This document shows positions 1 to 11,860 of a stretch of 64,000 nucleotides of DNA, piece after piece. The stretch comes from Rhododendron vialii. Its lineage: Eukaryota > Streptophyta > Magnoliopsida > Ericales > Ericaceae. A program made the translations under genes and the position numbers. How positions within the stretch are numbered: the stretch's first letter is position 1; the number at the start of each line of letters is the position of its first letter. Where the stretch lies: NCBI RefSeq assembly GCF_030253575.1, contig NC_080560.1:31733501-31797500 (forward strand), given 5' to 3'. The notes under the pieces are model-generated. The model was given only the letters and a program-made list of their open reading frames with translations, was not told the origin of the DNA and ran no database searches.

Positions 1-366
1 AAGCTGAGTAACTTGTTCAAGCTTAGTTTGGAAGCTTGATTAGCATCAAAAAATATTAAAGCTTGATTTGTTTATCTAAGAGAGATACTGATCTTAAACA
101 AGATTTTATCGAACAAACACAAGCTCAAACTCAAATAGCTTGGTTTATTTGTCCACCCTACCTATATCCTAACTGAACACTGGCAATAACAGCCAGATGT
201 GACTTGCAGAACAAAATACATTTTCGATTATGGCTCCATATAGAGAGGGACATACTTTACTGCATTGCGTTCATAAGAACCCACAAAAAATATATGGAAG
301 TTCTGCTTTGTTTTTGCCTTTTTAGAGAAAATTGCAAACAAAAACTACCCATGTAACTAACCATCC

Positions 367-415
<49 letters not shown>

Positions 416-2217
416 CAACTCATTTCATACTCGAGCCAATTTGAGCCCGCTGTGAAAGGTACATACATCGTATGCAAGCAACAGAAAAAATCGAAGTAAT
501 TCACCGACTCCTCATTCAATTTACATCACCCTTCACAACAATTGACTAGGCAAGATGCTGTAAACGGTCACAGCTAAGTTTCAAGTGAATCCTAATCTGC
601 GATAATGTTATACAGCAGCTAAATCAAATGGCCCTCAACCTTACGAGTTTTAAATTTGATCCGAGTGAGTGTCTATACTTTTTGATATGTTTAGAATGTG
701 TGTTAATTGTATAAAAATGACAGACCCACAATACGTATCGGACAACTTGTCATATGTGACACATCTTCACATGAATCTCGGGAAAAAAATATTTGTGGTT
801 TCTAGATACGAGAAGATACTAAGTTTAAAAGAAAGACATAAAGGAATTAATAACTATTTCGACACATACAATCATATAGATCAAGTAAAATGCAAGCAAT
901 CTAATGAACTTTATTAGTGCTTCGACATTATGAATCTATGATTGATGCAAGCTTCATTATATGAACATGGCCAGAATGCATCTTAATTACCAATTCCCAC
1001 ATCATGATTCATATCCTATTTGTCCCAACACCTTGCCATACCTAGGGAAAATGCATAAATGATCAAACAGAAAGTTAAAATGTTCAAATAAAGAATTACT
1101 TGCGTTACTGATTTGTCAATTTGCTGATCAATTATCATTTCAATTGCATTTATAAGTACTACACACTATTTGCTAAAGCCTTGAGAACTATGGGCCTGGT
1201 GTCTCTCATCTCTGGTTCAGATATGGAGAGAGCCGTGCCTTTGCTGAGCTTGGTTTGTAAGGCATATCACACAGTTGGTGCATTGGCTATCGGTTTACAC
1301 TCTGATGCTTAAATCAATTTCAGATAAAGGAAAGGAAGAATACAAAACCCCTTGGATAAACAGGAACATCGTACGTTGTATGATTTAGTACTATAATTTG
1401 ATGTAGAATTACTTAGTTTAGGCTCCAAGATAAGCTCGGCGGATGACTAACCGCTTCTTGAATTAACATCATACATGACGCACCAAGTGCCACATGACTG
1501 AACTGAACCTCCGGTTAATGCGCGAACTCTCTGTCTTGATTCGGAGTAGATCCGACGTGGCCTAGCTCTACGGATCCTGGCGCTTGGGCATGGGTGTGAC
1601 AAGTTGCACCTTCGTGTCGGGCCAACGCATACAGTCCAGCCCAAACGCCCAACCTCTTGAGCTGCTGATTTATTAGGCCATATTGCACTGATGGTTCACC
1701 CACTACGAGAACCATATAATACCATTCTACCAATTTCCATAACCAATGCAAGATCTTCCTCTTGGCCTCTTCTGCCTTAAGGCATAAGGTGACAGATGCA
1801 ACTACCTATGAAACAGGTTTTCTACCGCGTTAGTTACTTTGACGGATAATTTTTTTTTGAACTGCGATTACTTTGACGGTTGCCATCAAAAAACATTTAA
1901 GGACGAAAATAAATGTCATGTTTTCTATCAACTCTTGGTTGATTTCCCCTCATCTCTTCTCCCACTTAATGTACCCATTATCAAATTCTCTAATAATATT
2001 TTGCCATTTAAAAAAAAAAAAAAATTTGTTGGCATAATAAGCCAAAAATATTTTCGCTGGAAGTTTTAAGGTTTGTTGACCGTTTTGTCCTTGCTTAAGG
2101 TCTAATCAATTCATGAGGACAAAAGTATAAAGTAACATATTAAAGGTAATCATGGAACAATGTGGTAATTATTTGGATATCAAATTCTAAAAGATATGGA
2201 GTACCTATAAAACTAAT
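1..2217. other. Intergenic region, no gene seen
   Basis: AT-rich sequence with no open frame that resembles a known protein on either strand. It holds one (AG)n run at 369-414 and a more GC-rich patch near 1500-1680 whose short minus-strand frames show no recognisable domain. Confidence 0.5.
369..414. repeat. (AG)n microsatellite
   Basis: An uninterrupted run of about 23 AG units. The Ser/Leu-repeat frame that crosses it on the minus strand is a by-product of the repeat. Confidence 0.95.
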
Positions 2218-2224
2218 AAAAAAT

Positions 2225-2549
2225 GGGCACTATTATTCGCAACCCTTTATTTTCTTTCGTAGCCCGTTAAAAATTTTCAATTATACTCGACAGTTAGTTA
2301 CCGAAATTGAGATATATTATCAGCATCCAATTACCGAAATATAATATTTTTTTCAACAGCTATTTACTGAAAATGTATGTTCAGCAGTTGTTTACCGAAA
2401 GTTGAACATATTTTCGACATGTAGTTACCGAAATATAATTTTGTTTTCAACAGCTATTTACCGAAATGTTATTTATGATTTTCAACAACCATTTACCGAA
2501 ATGTAGTGGGCTATTAGAGAAAATAAAGGGCTGCGAATAAAAATGATCC
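2225..2549. mobile_element. Foldback/MITE-like element with internal short repeats
   Basis: The ends are inverted copies of each other over about 45 bp. The left arm (2225-2270) contains ATTCGCAACCCTTTATTTTC and the right arm (2507-2549) contains the complement with few changes. Between them is a degenerate direct array of a 35-50 bp unit ending in TTTACCGAAAT, with at least six copies at 2296-2505. No coding capacity and no clear target-site duplication were seen. The structure fits a non-autonomous foldback element; the family is unknown. Confidence 0.65.
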
Positions 2550-2550
2550 T

Positions 2551-2884
2551 CTTAGTTTCACCCGAGTCTTATTTTCGTCCTCCAAGTGTCAATTGTAACT
2601 CTTTTGACCTTCAAGTTTGGTTTTTTTTACCAAGTTAGTCCAATTGATAACATCTGTCGGTCAAATTAGATGGAAAAAATCAAATTGAGGGCAGACGTTA
2701 TCAATTGGACCAACTTGATACGAACTATAATGTCCAAATTGCCATCAATTTTGATTTTTTTCGTTCAGTTTAGCTGACAGAAGTTATCAATAGAATCAAT
2801 TTGATACGAAAATCAAACTTGAAGATCAAAAAAATTGTAATTGATACGTGAATGACAAAAAATAAGACTAAGATGAAACTTAGC
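2551..2884. mobile_element. Foldback element with long terminal inverted repeats
   Basis: Starting at CTTAGTTTCA and ending at TGAAACTTAG, the two halves are imperfect reverse complements for roughly 120-140 bp each. Shared blocks include AGTCTTATTTT and CTTCAAGTTTG. It directly abuts the preceding foldback element, and together they fill the 850 bp upstream of the MOS11-like start codon. It is non-coding and of unknown family. Confidence 0.6.
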
Positions 2885-3046
2885 GCACCATTTCTATGAA
2901 TTTTCCAAAAATATCCTCCTAGGTTTTCCTCAACCTTTCCTTTCCTTTCCCTTGCCTAGGTACCATTGTACCAAACAGGGCGGTGAACTCTCCATCTGCA
3001 ATTCCATTATCACGCTTCTCGCTCGGGATACACAGCTGCACATCAA

Positions 3047-3067
3047 CTCTCTCTCTCTCTCTCTCTC
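3047..3067 (+). repeat. (CT)n tract in presumed 5' UTR
   Basis: A CT run ending 10 bp before the ATG of the MOS11-like gene. CT-rich leaders are common in plant genes, and this one probably lies in the transcript leader. Confidence 0.7.
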
Positions 3068-3077
3068 ATCTCCATCA

Positions 3078-6000
3078 ATGGCCACATCGACCGCGCCGAA
3101 AGAGGAAAACTCCACCACCACCAGCAATGACGCTTCACCGGCTCCTCAACTACCACCACTTCTCACTGCTGCCACGGACTCGTCTCCCAAGGAAATCGAC
3201 GAACCGAAGAGCCTCGGAGACTCTCCAACGACGGGAGATGCGGCGGCTGATCCAACAATGGCCGTGAAAGACAATGGCGCCAACAACGACGACGTTACAG
3301 TTTCCGATACCGAGAAGAAGATGCGAAGGGCGGAGCGGTTCGGAGTGCCTGTGCAGATCTCCGAGGAAGAGAAGCGGAATACTCGAGCAGAAAGGTATAA
3401 TAATTTTTCTCCCTTTGTGGGAGGTGCGTTTCCGCTGTATTATTGCACTGCAGGCTAAAGACAATAGTCTCAGTTGTTTATGCTAAATGGTATTTTAGTT
3501 GATGTATGTGAGTAGAATCACCTGCCCAAAAATCCGTGAAAACATGGTTTTAGTCTATTAAGTTTAGCAGAAACGCCCCTTAATCTTCTTATGGTACGGT
3601 TATGGGATTGGGTTTGTGTTCTGTTTTCCTGTTTCAGTTGATAGGATTAGGGTTAGGGTTTGGGCTTAATCTACGAACAAAAGGAACTAGTCTTTGTGCA
3701 GTCTCACAAACCAGAGCACTTCTAGGAGAAATTAACACCAAAAACAGCTACTAACCCCACAAGAAAAAAGAAAGAGGTTCATATGAATTCTCCATACTCT
3801 GGTGCTGAAAACCCTCCCGCTTCTTTCCTTCCAAAGCCAGTAGATTGTTGCTCCAAGTACAATGTGAGCCATGGAATTACCACCTCTGAATTGCCTTGCC
3901 CAACTCAAAATCCCAGACAGATCCACTGGATCATTGGTAATCCCATTGCACTCTAGGAAAAGAAAAGACGGAAGTGGGATTTATTTTCCGAAGGCAGAGA
4001 TTACATTGAGGATCTTCCAGCATACCCCAAGAAGAAAGTCTAGCTTATGAGTTTTTCTCGTTTTAGTACATCTATCCAGTTTCTTTTAATATCGGCACAT
4101 TTTGAGTAACTAATAAGACCATATTCTTTCCTTGACTCAAACTTTTATTTGAATGAAGTAAAAAGTTGAGTAAAAGCTTTATTTGATGTGAACCGCCCCA
4201 AAGTGATAGCTCAAATGTATTCATGAATTTCAGAAAAAGCATAATTTATGGGATACTTATGAATATTGAAGGCACGCTGACCTTTAAAAGTTTGAGTAAT
4301 GATTGGTTTCCTTGATTTTTGTAAAACTCAATTTGATGTGGGTTTGAGTCGAGGATGAAGTTTTGAGGAGTTCTTTTTCACCCAATTTGGAGTTCGTGAA
4401 GATTTGAAGAAGGGCTGGGATGCCCTCAGTGTAGACCCTGCGTATTTCCCCATTCTGTCTCTAAACTTTTACTTTCATTACTCATGGTGGTTATCTTGAC
4501 AGACAATTTACAGCTTCTATAGCTCATTTATCTGATCTTCTCATATAATGAATGTCCTGTCTTTCCATAGACTTTTTATGGATCTTAAACTCTGTGGGAA
4601 GTTCGAAAGATACACATACAGCCAACGTAACCGACTTATCTCATTGTTTGTTATATCCTTGACTTCTATGCATTGGAGGCTACTCTCGAAACATGGTACT
4701 TATTCATTCCAAGTTAATGAATCGAACATGCAAAACTGATCCAACCTTAGCTTCAAATGTGGGGATTCCAAACTTTTTTGAAGGCCTAAGTGGCAATTTG
4801 ACATTTTTGAATTTGGCATCTCTAAAATACCCCCTCCAATCACTATGCCTGTTTTCTTATTTAGGTAAGTTTTCACATTAATTTTAAGTTTTGGGGAGTA
4901 AAATAATCAAAGAAACATTTGACATCAGAAGATGTCAAATTTGACATGAGAGAGGAGATATCAAATGACACCTAGACAATTGACATCTTGGTTGGAGTTG
5001 GCTCAAATGCCAATTCATCCACTTGGCATGCCATGTCAACTTTGACATCCTTGGTTGGAGATGCTACTAGGAGGGAAATCACTCGTCTTGACGTTTCCAA
5101 TATATATTCAAGTTACTTAAAAGTTAAAATATTTGTGGTGGCAGAGGGATGTTCACTGATAGTTATGACATCATCATTAAAATGTCAATTGGCAATGTTT
5201 TGTTTTGTCCTTGTTTAAACCTATGTTACCTAGATCCCCAATTTTGGGGGAAGTATCGGTGTCGACAGGACGCGGCACGGGTACGGGTCTTGGATACACA
5301 AGGGGTTCGCCCAAATACATCCAGACATGGCTATTTTTGCGGAAGAAGAAAGAAGAAAATGATAATGAGGTGTGTACGGTATGGATTGTGTATGGTATTG
5401 AAGAAGATGATGAAGATGATGATGATGTGTGTATGGTATTGAAGAAGTGTGATGTGTGTACTGAAGAAGAAGAAGAAGAAGATGATGATGTGTGTATGGT
5501 ATCGAAGAAGTGTGATGTGTGTACGGTATAGTAAACTGATTTTGGTGCTGGTTTTAGATGTGTGTACGCCTGTACGGTATCAATTAAAGCTTAAGGGTTT
5601 TGATCGTATAGAAATCAAGAAGGCAGATGATGCTGAAGGGTTTAATTGTATGTTAAAGCTTAGACATTGGTTTGGTCGACTAAATCCCCCAAGTTTTGCT
5701 TGTCATTGGTAATTTGATGACAAGTTTGAATGCTGTGCAATGCACCTATGGCAGTGACTATCTTCTAGTCCAAGCCATTGTCATTTTTATTTGGCAGCTG
5801 CTATCCACTGCTAAAGGAATTTTCTTTATTATAACTTCTGCCTTTTAAGAATCAGTTCCAATTCTACTTCTGTGTACAGTTGAGCTTGTTAAAATGTGGG
5901 TCTGCCTCGTTGCAGGTTTGGGACTGGGTCTGGGTCTGAGTCCGGTGTACATGGATCAGATGCATTGACGAAATCAGAAGAGCAGAAGAGAAAGGCTAGA

Positions 6001-6606
6001 GGGGAGAGGTTTAATTTTCTGCATCCTTAATTATTTGATGAAGAAGTACCTTGTCATTGAATTTGTTACAACCTTTAATTACTTTTCGCTTTGTTTGTTC
6101 AAATAGTTTTTGATCTGTCATATTTTCTTTTTAGGTTTGGATCCGTGCAATCTGTTTCTGCTGATGAGGAGGCGAAGAAGAAAGCCAGGCTTTCCAGGTT
6201 TACAGCAGTTGCCCTGATAGATCCTTTGGAAGAGGAAAAAAAGAAAGCAAGGGCATTAAGGTCAGCATCAATGCAACAATATTGGCTTCCCCACATACTA
6301 TGTTAGGGATTTGTTATGGTGTTTCTATAAGTCTATGTGATGCAATTTTGATGGTTGTTATTTCTGGTATACATTTAATGATGTGTCTAAACATTGGTTT
6401 CCAGGTTTTCCAAAGCTCCGTCTGGCTCTCCATCACAAGTAAATGGCAAAGCAAATGATATTGAAACTGTAAGTCCTTGTGAATTGCTAGTTTAAAGAAC
6501 TCTTGATGTTGATGTACCCCTATTGGTTTGTTGCATTGAGTAGTAATTTTCTGCTTTTGAACTTCAGAAAACAGCTATCACGGGCAAGGCTGGCGGGGAG
6601 ACCTAA
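3078..6606 (+). CDS. MOS11: MOS11/CIP29-like mRNA-export protein (5 exons)
   Basis: Spliced model: exons 3078-3394, 5916-6008, 6135-6260, 6405-6468 and 6568-6606. All four introns are GT-AG, phases match at every junction, and the product is 212 residues. Residues 1-75 are low-complexity, rich in Ser, Thr, Pro and acidic residues. The rest carries repeated basic motifs: RAERFG near 84-89 and 103-108, GERFG near 135-139, then two weaker copies (LSRF, ALRF) after EEEKKKAR-type segments. Exon ends fall inside these motifs (AG|GTTT), so each later exon starts with one. MOS11 (MODIFIER OF SNC1 11) is the plant relative of human CIP29/SARNP, a nuclear RNA-binding protein linked to mRNA export. Function here is inferred from motif pattern and family. 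The ATG at 3078 is chosen because it follows the CT-rich leader; an open frame extends further upstream but looks like UTR. The last exons were assigned only from splice signals and phase. Confidence 0.78.
3690..3960 (-). pseudogene. LINE reverse-transcriptase tail (zf-RVT) fragment in intron 1
   Basis: The minus-strand frame at 3732-3926 reads as the end of a plant L1-type ORF2. It includes a [26 protein letters not shown]-like segment, which matches the W-K-ERN-RIF pattern of the zf-RVT domain. No catalytic domain remains. It sits inside the 2.5 kb first intron of the MOS11-like gene, in the opposite orientation. Confidence 0.6.
5340..5530 (+). repeat. GAA/GAT-rich imperfect tandem repeat in intron 1
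   Basis: Two copies of a block of about 65-70 bp (roughly 5404-5463 and 5470-5530), each a GAAGAT-rich stretch followed by GTGTGTATGGTAT and AAGTGTGATGTGTGTA. The acidic peptides read across it are artefacts of the repeat, since the region is spliced out in the gene model. Confidence 0.75.
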
Positions 6607-9112
6607 ATGCCTTCGTTTTTCTCGATCATGGTAAGATCTGTTTGAAGAGGTTATCTTTAGTGATCAGAATTATCAATTATTGTCATGCTTTGTTCAATTG
6701 TCATGCTTTCTCCATGCAATGAATAAGTTTCTTTGGTGAGCTGTCTTAATTAATTTGCTGTCTCATATGGCGAGTTTTGTGTTATCACTTATCACATGTT
6801 GACTCCCCATGGCTTATCTATGGCTGTCTACTTTCTGACTATGAATTCTTCGATGCAGATCTTCCATTCTCAGACACCCTCTCATGGTGCATGGCAGCAT
6901 GACGGATCTTTTTTTTCTCTCAGATGTATCTGTTCACCTGGTGAGGCCAGGATACTCAACACCTTCTCCTCCTTAGTGTTAACCTATTTTAATGACTGAC
7001 AAAAAGTATCAAAATTCTGAAATTATAATCGTGGGAAAAATTTATGCTCTCAGTTTCAGATATAGAACTGAGACTCTTAAGAAAGCAGTGACTCCTAATT
7101 TTGGTTCTGGTACAACTATCCTTATTTTCTTCCTCTATTATTAGCCCGTGAGCAACTCCTCATATCTACGTGTAGTGATGTCATATACTGTGGGTGCGTT
7201 TGGTATCTGCAGAAACTTTTAACTTTGTGAGTCTAACATCATCTGATCCAAGAATTTGATCGTCAAATTTGCTGCATAGTCAGTTGCATACTTGTAGAAC
7301 AATCCTATTACCAGAAATCACAAAGCATGCAACTGTGGTCTTTTCTTTTTTTCGTTTTTTTCTTTCCTTTTCTATTTTTAGAGAACGGCAATCGTTTGGA
7401 TTTGTAAGATTCAAGACTATAGATAGCCAGAAATATAAACCGTAACAGTTTCTGGAACAAAACATAAAGCAACTGGCGGATCAAAAAAAAAAAAAACACA
7501 CAAAGCAACGGGTTTTTTTTTGCCTTCTAACTCTAGATTGACAGCTTTTAGGATGGTCCGGTTGATTTATGGAACCATGCATATTGCCAGTGTTATTGAG
7601 GCTTAGGTTGAGTTTATGTAATGCATTATTTGTTTTTATGTGCCGAGCTTGTGTGCTTACAAGTTAACTTTGTGTGTCGCATTTTGTGGCACAGTGTGAA
7701 CATGTTGACTTTTGGATTCGTGGATCAGATGATAGTAACCTTACATTTTTCAATTGGGTCAATTATTTTACTGCTGTTTTCATACTTGAGTACGGCAAAT
7801 ATGAGGGGGAATTGGGGAAAGTTTGAGGGTAAAGTTGTCGGAGGATAGAATTTGAACTCATTCTTGTCCTTGGCTCTCACTAAAATTTCCCGCGGCTATA
7901 ATTTCAGAACTTATGGTATTCTTTCTCTGTCATTGGAATAGAATTGATGCTTAGGAGGTGTTTGTTGGTTAACCTTGATCTCAATTGTTGAATTGCCTGG
8001 CTATTTAATCGAATTTGTAACAATGAATTGAAGAATTTCGCAAGTTCAAATTTGGAACTTTTAGAAGAAAATAGAAAGTTCCCTGATTTCTGAATTTCCT
8101 AGTCATTGTTTATTTTTCGGTTTCTTATGTGGTACAGCATAAATTTCTGAATTTCCTAGTCTTGTCTGTTACGTTTCTCTGATGGTTCCTATTTTGCCAA
8201 ACGTTCCCTAGTTCCTGTTCCCTCACCCTTGGAAGTTTCATCTCTTCTTTGCTTGAAAAGAGTAACCAATAAGTTGAAGAAGAGTCATTGCTCATGGTAT
8301 CAATAGCATCTTCATCGACTCTCTTCAAAAAAAGAAAAAAAGAAAAAAAAAAAAGAAATGACATCAATAGCATCTCGTTTAATTATTTTTCACCAGTGTA
8401 AGTAAAATGATCAATAACATCTTGTTTTTGATTCAATTCATTCTATCAGAAGCATTCAAAAAAATAAAGCCAGTTGAAAGATTTGAGCTACCAGGCTTAA
8501 GAAAGCTTTTGGGGAACTCTGTACAAGCGATTGCCACCCTCGCCTCTGTCCGTCTTTACAAAATGACTAAGCCTTTTTAAGTGGAAGTAGAATAGATAGG
8601 AAGTGTAAACAAGGAGTGGCACTGTAGGGTTTACAGGATTTCTAAGTTCTTTTCACATTCGTAAGAACCTATTACATGGTGGGAGGGGGAGGGAGAGGCT
8701 AGGGTTCGAACCCATGATCTGGCACTCCTTTTTCTTTCCATCATATCTGTTTCAACAAGGAGATCAGGACAAGCAGAAGATAATAAAGGGTTTCCGGTCT
8801 ATGCTTGCATCTCTTTAGACTGGAGGCACAGTGGTGAATCCTTGTATGAGCACTTACAGTTTCCTCCATTTGTGCTCTGTTGCTAAAATTCATGTGGATA
8901 ATGCTCAGACGAATACGAGATGGAGGTCGATTCACAGTTCGCAGTCTTCCAGCAATGGAAGGATTACTGAAAGGAGTTTATCGGCCGACTAATTCGTTTT
9001 GTGTTGATCCAAGATTCAATGGCATACGAGAAGTCCTTGGATATCTATACCTACAAGTCCAAAAGAAGACATAAGAATCCTTACACACTTAGAGAAGCCT
9101 TAAATCTATGTT
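6607..9112. other. Non-coding region after the MOS11-like gene
   Basis: This holds the 3' UTR of the upstream gene and AT-rich spacer. Noted items are short A-rich runs near 7484 and 8328-8356, and a direct repeat of TTTCTGAATTTCCTAGTC near 8085 and 8143. No protein-coding segment or RNA gene was recognised. Confidence 0.45.
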
Positions 9113-9124
9113 AAGATCTTTTGG

Positions 9125-9603
9125 GCTGCGGAGGCGGCGGCGGCGGTGATGTGGCGTGGAAGATGTAGGTTTAGGGTTTAGGTGGTGTGTTTGGGCTGCT
9201 TCTTTTGGGTGTTTGGGCCTAGCCCACTTGGTTGGGTTGGGACGGCGGCAGTGATGTGGCGTGGAAGATGCAGGTTTAGGGTTTAGGTGGTGTGTTTGGG
9301 CTGCTTCTTTTGGGTGTTTGGGCCTAGCCCACTTGGTTGGGTTGGGATGTAATGGGGCTTTGCAGATATTGTATTGGGGCTTGGCCCAATGGGTGTTTTG
9401 GGGTGGGGTGGTTTCTTACCAACTTTAGGGGTGTTTTAGGTTTTTTCTTCCTGGATTGGGCTCAATTTGTTGGGCCTAAATCAGTTCTTCCGTGTGGTCT
9501 AGAAAAGAGGGTTTTGGGTGGTCAGGCCGGTGTACCCAATTTCCTATTATATCTGTACTTCGTGTTTTGAGATAATAAAATTTATTTTTGCTGATTAAAA
9601 AAA
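9125..9603 (+). mobile_element. Poly(A)-tailed retroposon with 12-bp target duplication
   Basis: The element ends in an A run (9597-9605). It is flanked by identical 12-mers AAGATCTTTTGG at 9113-9124 and 9604-9615, the hallmark of target-primed insertion. The body is GC-rich at the start and ends in an AATAAAATTTATTTTTGCTG-type LINE-like 3' end. It has no open frame of note, so it is either a 5'-truncated LINE or a SINE. A related GGCTTGGCCCAATGGGTGTTT block occurs at about 57190, pointing to a dispersed family. Confidence 0.75.
9136..9345 (+). repeat. 105-bp tandem duplication inside the retroposon
   Basis: Two nearly identical copies with a 105-bp period, for example CGGCGGTGATGTGG at 9141 and CGGCAGTGATGTGG at 9246. 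They include the GGTTTAGGGTTTAGG and GGCCTAGCCCACTTGG blocks. Confidence 0.9.
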
Positions 9604-9715
9604 AAGATCTTTTGGAATAAAGAAGAAAAGTAGGTCTGGGAACTATATTTTGTTTCAAAGCGATGTTACAAGCTAAACATGCCAATGAGTGCTCATGCTT
9701 AAATTTTGATTATTA

Positions 9716-9926
9716 CTACCTCTGTTCCAAAAACATTGTCTAGTCTGCAAAACAAGAATTTAAAAATAAGACAGTTTTATCAAGAAATTTTAAAAAATTC
9801 GCAAGTTACTAGATATCAATGAGTTGTTTCAATTTTGTGCAAAAAAAATTGGAATTTTTCTATAAAGGAACGTTATTTCTAAGTTCTTGTTTTGTGGATT
9901 GGATAATCATTATGTGACGGAGGAAG
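9716..9926. mobile_element. Stowaway-like MITE
   Basis: A 211-bp element with TA on both sides. Terminal inverted repeats begin CTACCTCTGTTCC on the left and end GACGGAGGAAG on the right, the Stowaway signature. Internal arms also pair (AAACAAGAA near 9750 with TTCTTGTTT near 9882). It lies about 100 bp upstream of the first F-box copy. Confidence 0.8.
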
Positions 9927-10021
9927 TATTTGATTGCATCTTCGTACTATTCCAAATTTTGAATCTCAATTCATTTCCCCAATAGTGCAGCGGTTAAAAA
10001 GGTTTGAATAGCTATAAGAAA

Positions 10022-11132
10022 ATGGAACGATGGGATTTGCCCAATCTTCCACATGAGGTTGTCTACGACATACTCTCAAGACTACCCGTCAAGTCTCTGT
10101 GCCGTTTCAAGTCAGTTTGCAAGCCCTGGCTCGCTCTAATCACCGACCCCCACTTCATCAAATCTCACCTCCATCAATCCATGAAAAGCAACACGAACCA
10201 AAAGCTAATCGTCGCTCCTCAGTATAACTAGGGTCATGAGAGTTCTAAATCTTTCTATTCCATGGACTACCAAGCACCCAATCCCACCGTAGCTGAGCTC
10301 GAAATGCCCGGTAAGTCTGCTGGTGTTAAAATTTGGGGCTCTTGCAATGGAGTGTTACTCGTAGATATTAATGGGGAGTTAAGTTTATGGAACCCATCAA
10401 TTAGAATGTATCAGAAAATTCCACGACCTAAGTTCACCCGTTGTTCGATAATGTATGCGCTTGGTTACGACTCTATTAACGATGATTTCAAGGTTGTTGC
10501 GGCTGTTCAGGCTGTTCCCCCTACAAGTGATGTTGTTCATGTGTTCAGTTCTAAACTAAGCTCATGGAAGAGCATTGGAGACTTTGGTTACTCTTGTCGT
10601 CTTTATGGGCGAGGGAGTGTTCTGAATGGGGCACCGCATTGGTTTGCGAGTGGAAGCACCGATATCGATGTATGTTATTTCCATATTGCTTGTTTTGATG
10701 TTATGGAAGAGAAATTCAAGGAGGTGCCCACTCCTATATATGAAGTCGAGAGTCATTTCTTTAAAGTAGGTGTTTTGGATGGATGCCTCTGTGCGGTTGA
10801 CAGACCTATCAAGAGTCATTTAAATGTTTGGGTGGATGAAGGAATATGGCGTGAAAGAATCTTGGACCAAGTTGTTTGTTGTATCAAATGTGCCACCAAA
10901 TGTGCCAGGAGAGCCGTTTTTCGAATTCTGTACGCTGCTGTGTTTCACGAAGGATGGAGAGTTTGTATTGAGGTTGAGGTTAGGGGCGTCGATGAAGTTA
11001 GCGATCTACAATCCAAAACAAAAAACTTACAAGAGGATTGGGATGCCTCAGAATTGGAAGGGATTTGATGTTGATTTATACGTGGAGAGTCTTGTTTCAC
11101 CTCTGGGCTGCAACAGCACTAGAAGGTACTGA
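10022..11132 (+). pseudogene. FBA-type F-box gene copy 1 (stop plus frameshift)
   Basis: This is the closest relative of the intact copy at 14359. The N-terminal F-box (LPHEVVYDILSRLPVKSLCR) is complete. Two lesions break it: a TAG at 10229-10231 where the sister copy has sense codons, and a 1-bp insertion near 10831-10835 (GGGTGGATGAAGG against GGGTGATGAAGG) that shifts the C-terminal third. The frame from 10824 to 11132 carries the remaining FBA-domain end (MKEYGVKESWTKLF, IYNPKQKTYKRI). Family knowledge: F-box proteins are substrate receptors of SCF ubiquitin ligases. This copy cannot make the full protein; a fragment starting at 10262 is possible but unlikely to work. Confidence 0.85.
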
Positions 11133-11860
11133 TAATAAGATGGAAATGGAAGAAAAAGTTGGTAATTCAAATTACCAAACCATTGTTTTCGTTTTTCTTT
11201 CATTTTGCATATGTATGTATTACGCAACTTGTGTGTAAATATTCTTTTGTTGGTGCATGCTCGTTCTCCTGATCAGTGTAAATGTACTTCAAAATAAACT
11301 ATCGTATCTGGTATTTTCTCGTCGAGCTTGGTGTTCATAATCTTGAGCAACTTTCTTCTGTTTTGGAGAACTTATGCTTTCATCACACTACTTGGTCTTT
11401 ATGGAACATGTTTTGGCCTTTATTTTTAGGTTTTAATTATAACTGAATAAAAAAATGAAAAGTTTAAACTTGTTCTTACATTTTTTTGATAACCCTGTAT
11501 TTGATTGTTGTCCAATGGACTGTCTAATTCGGAGGCTAATTCCACTATCCACTGATTTTGTCTTTGGGGGGTGTGTGTGGGTGTTTTTCTTTTTGCTTCT
11601 CTCAAATTGAGGAAATAATGTGTCTTGGCTTGAACACTTAGGATGCATTTGTAAGAGAGGACAAAAATCGGGTATTTTGCAAGAGTTCACGAAATTAAAG
11701 CTGGATTTGGAGCATCTCCAATCCATGAGTAAACTTATATAAGTGAAAGTTCTAGTTACACTTTGGAATCTACGGAATACTGGTAATCATAGATGTATTC
11801 CATAGATTGGAGATGCATCTATAGTTCCAAGATTGTAAACTCTCTCACTAGAAATCGGTG
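11133..11860. other. 3' flank of copy 1 and a MITE-like hairpin
   Basis: The first part matches the 3' flank of the F-box gene at 14359 (shared GTTGGTGCATGCTCGTTCTCC), showing that flank and gene were duplicated together. At 11709-11820 is an imperfect hairpin whose ends carry GAGCATCTCCAATCCATG and its near complement, typical of small non-autonomous DNA elements. No gene was seen. Confidence 0.5.

Noticed and set aside
322-519. Minus-strand frame with a Ser-Leu repeat
   Set aside because: Produced by the (AG)n run; no domain.
3640-3670. TTAGGGTTAGGGTTTGGG, telomere-like sequence in intron 1
   Set aside because: Only two to three units and imperfect; AGGGTTT words are common in plant DNA.
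5149-5712. Acidic/Lys-rich frames in intron 1 as possible exons
   Set aside because: They follow the GAA/GAT repeat, lie in an intron with good splice sites and consistent phase, and match no MOS11 sequence.
8700-8715. GGTTCGAACCC as a tRNA or SINE B-box
   Set aside because: No A-box, cloverleaf or target duplication could be found around it.
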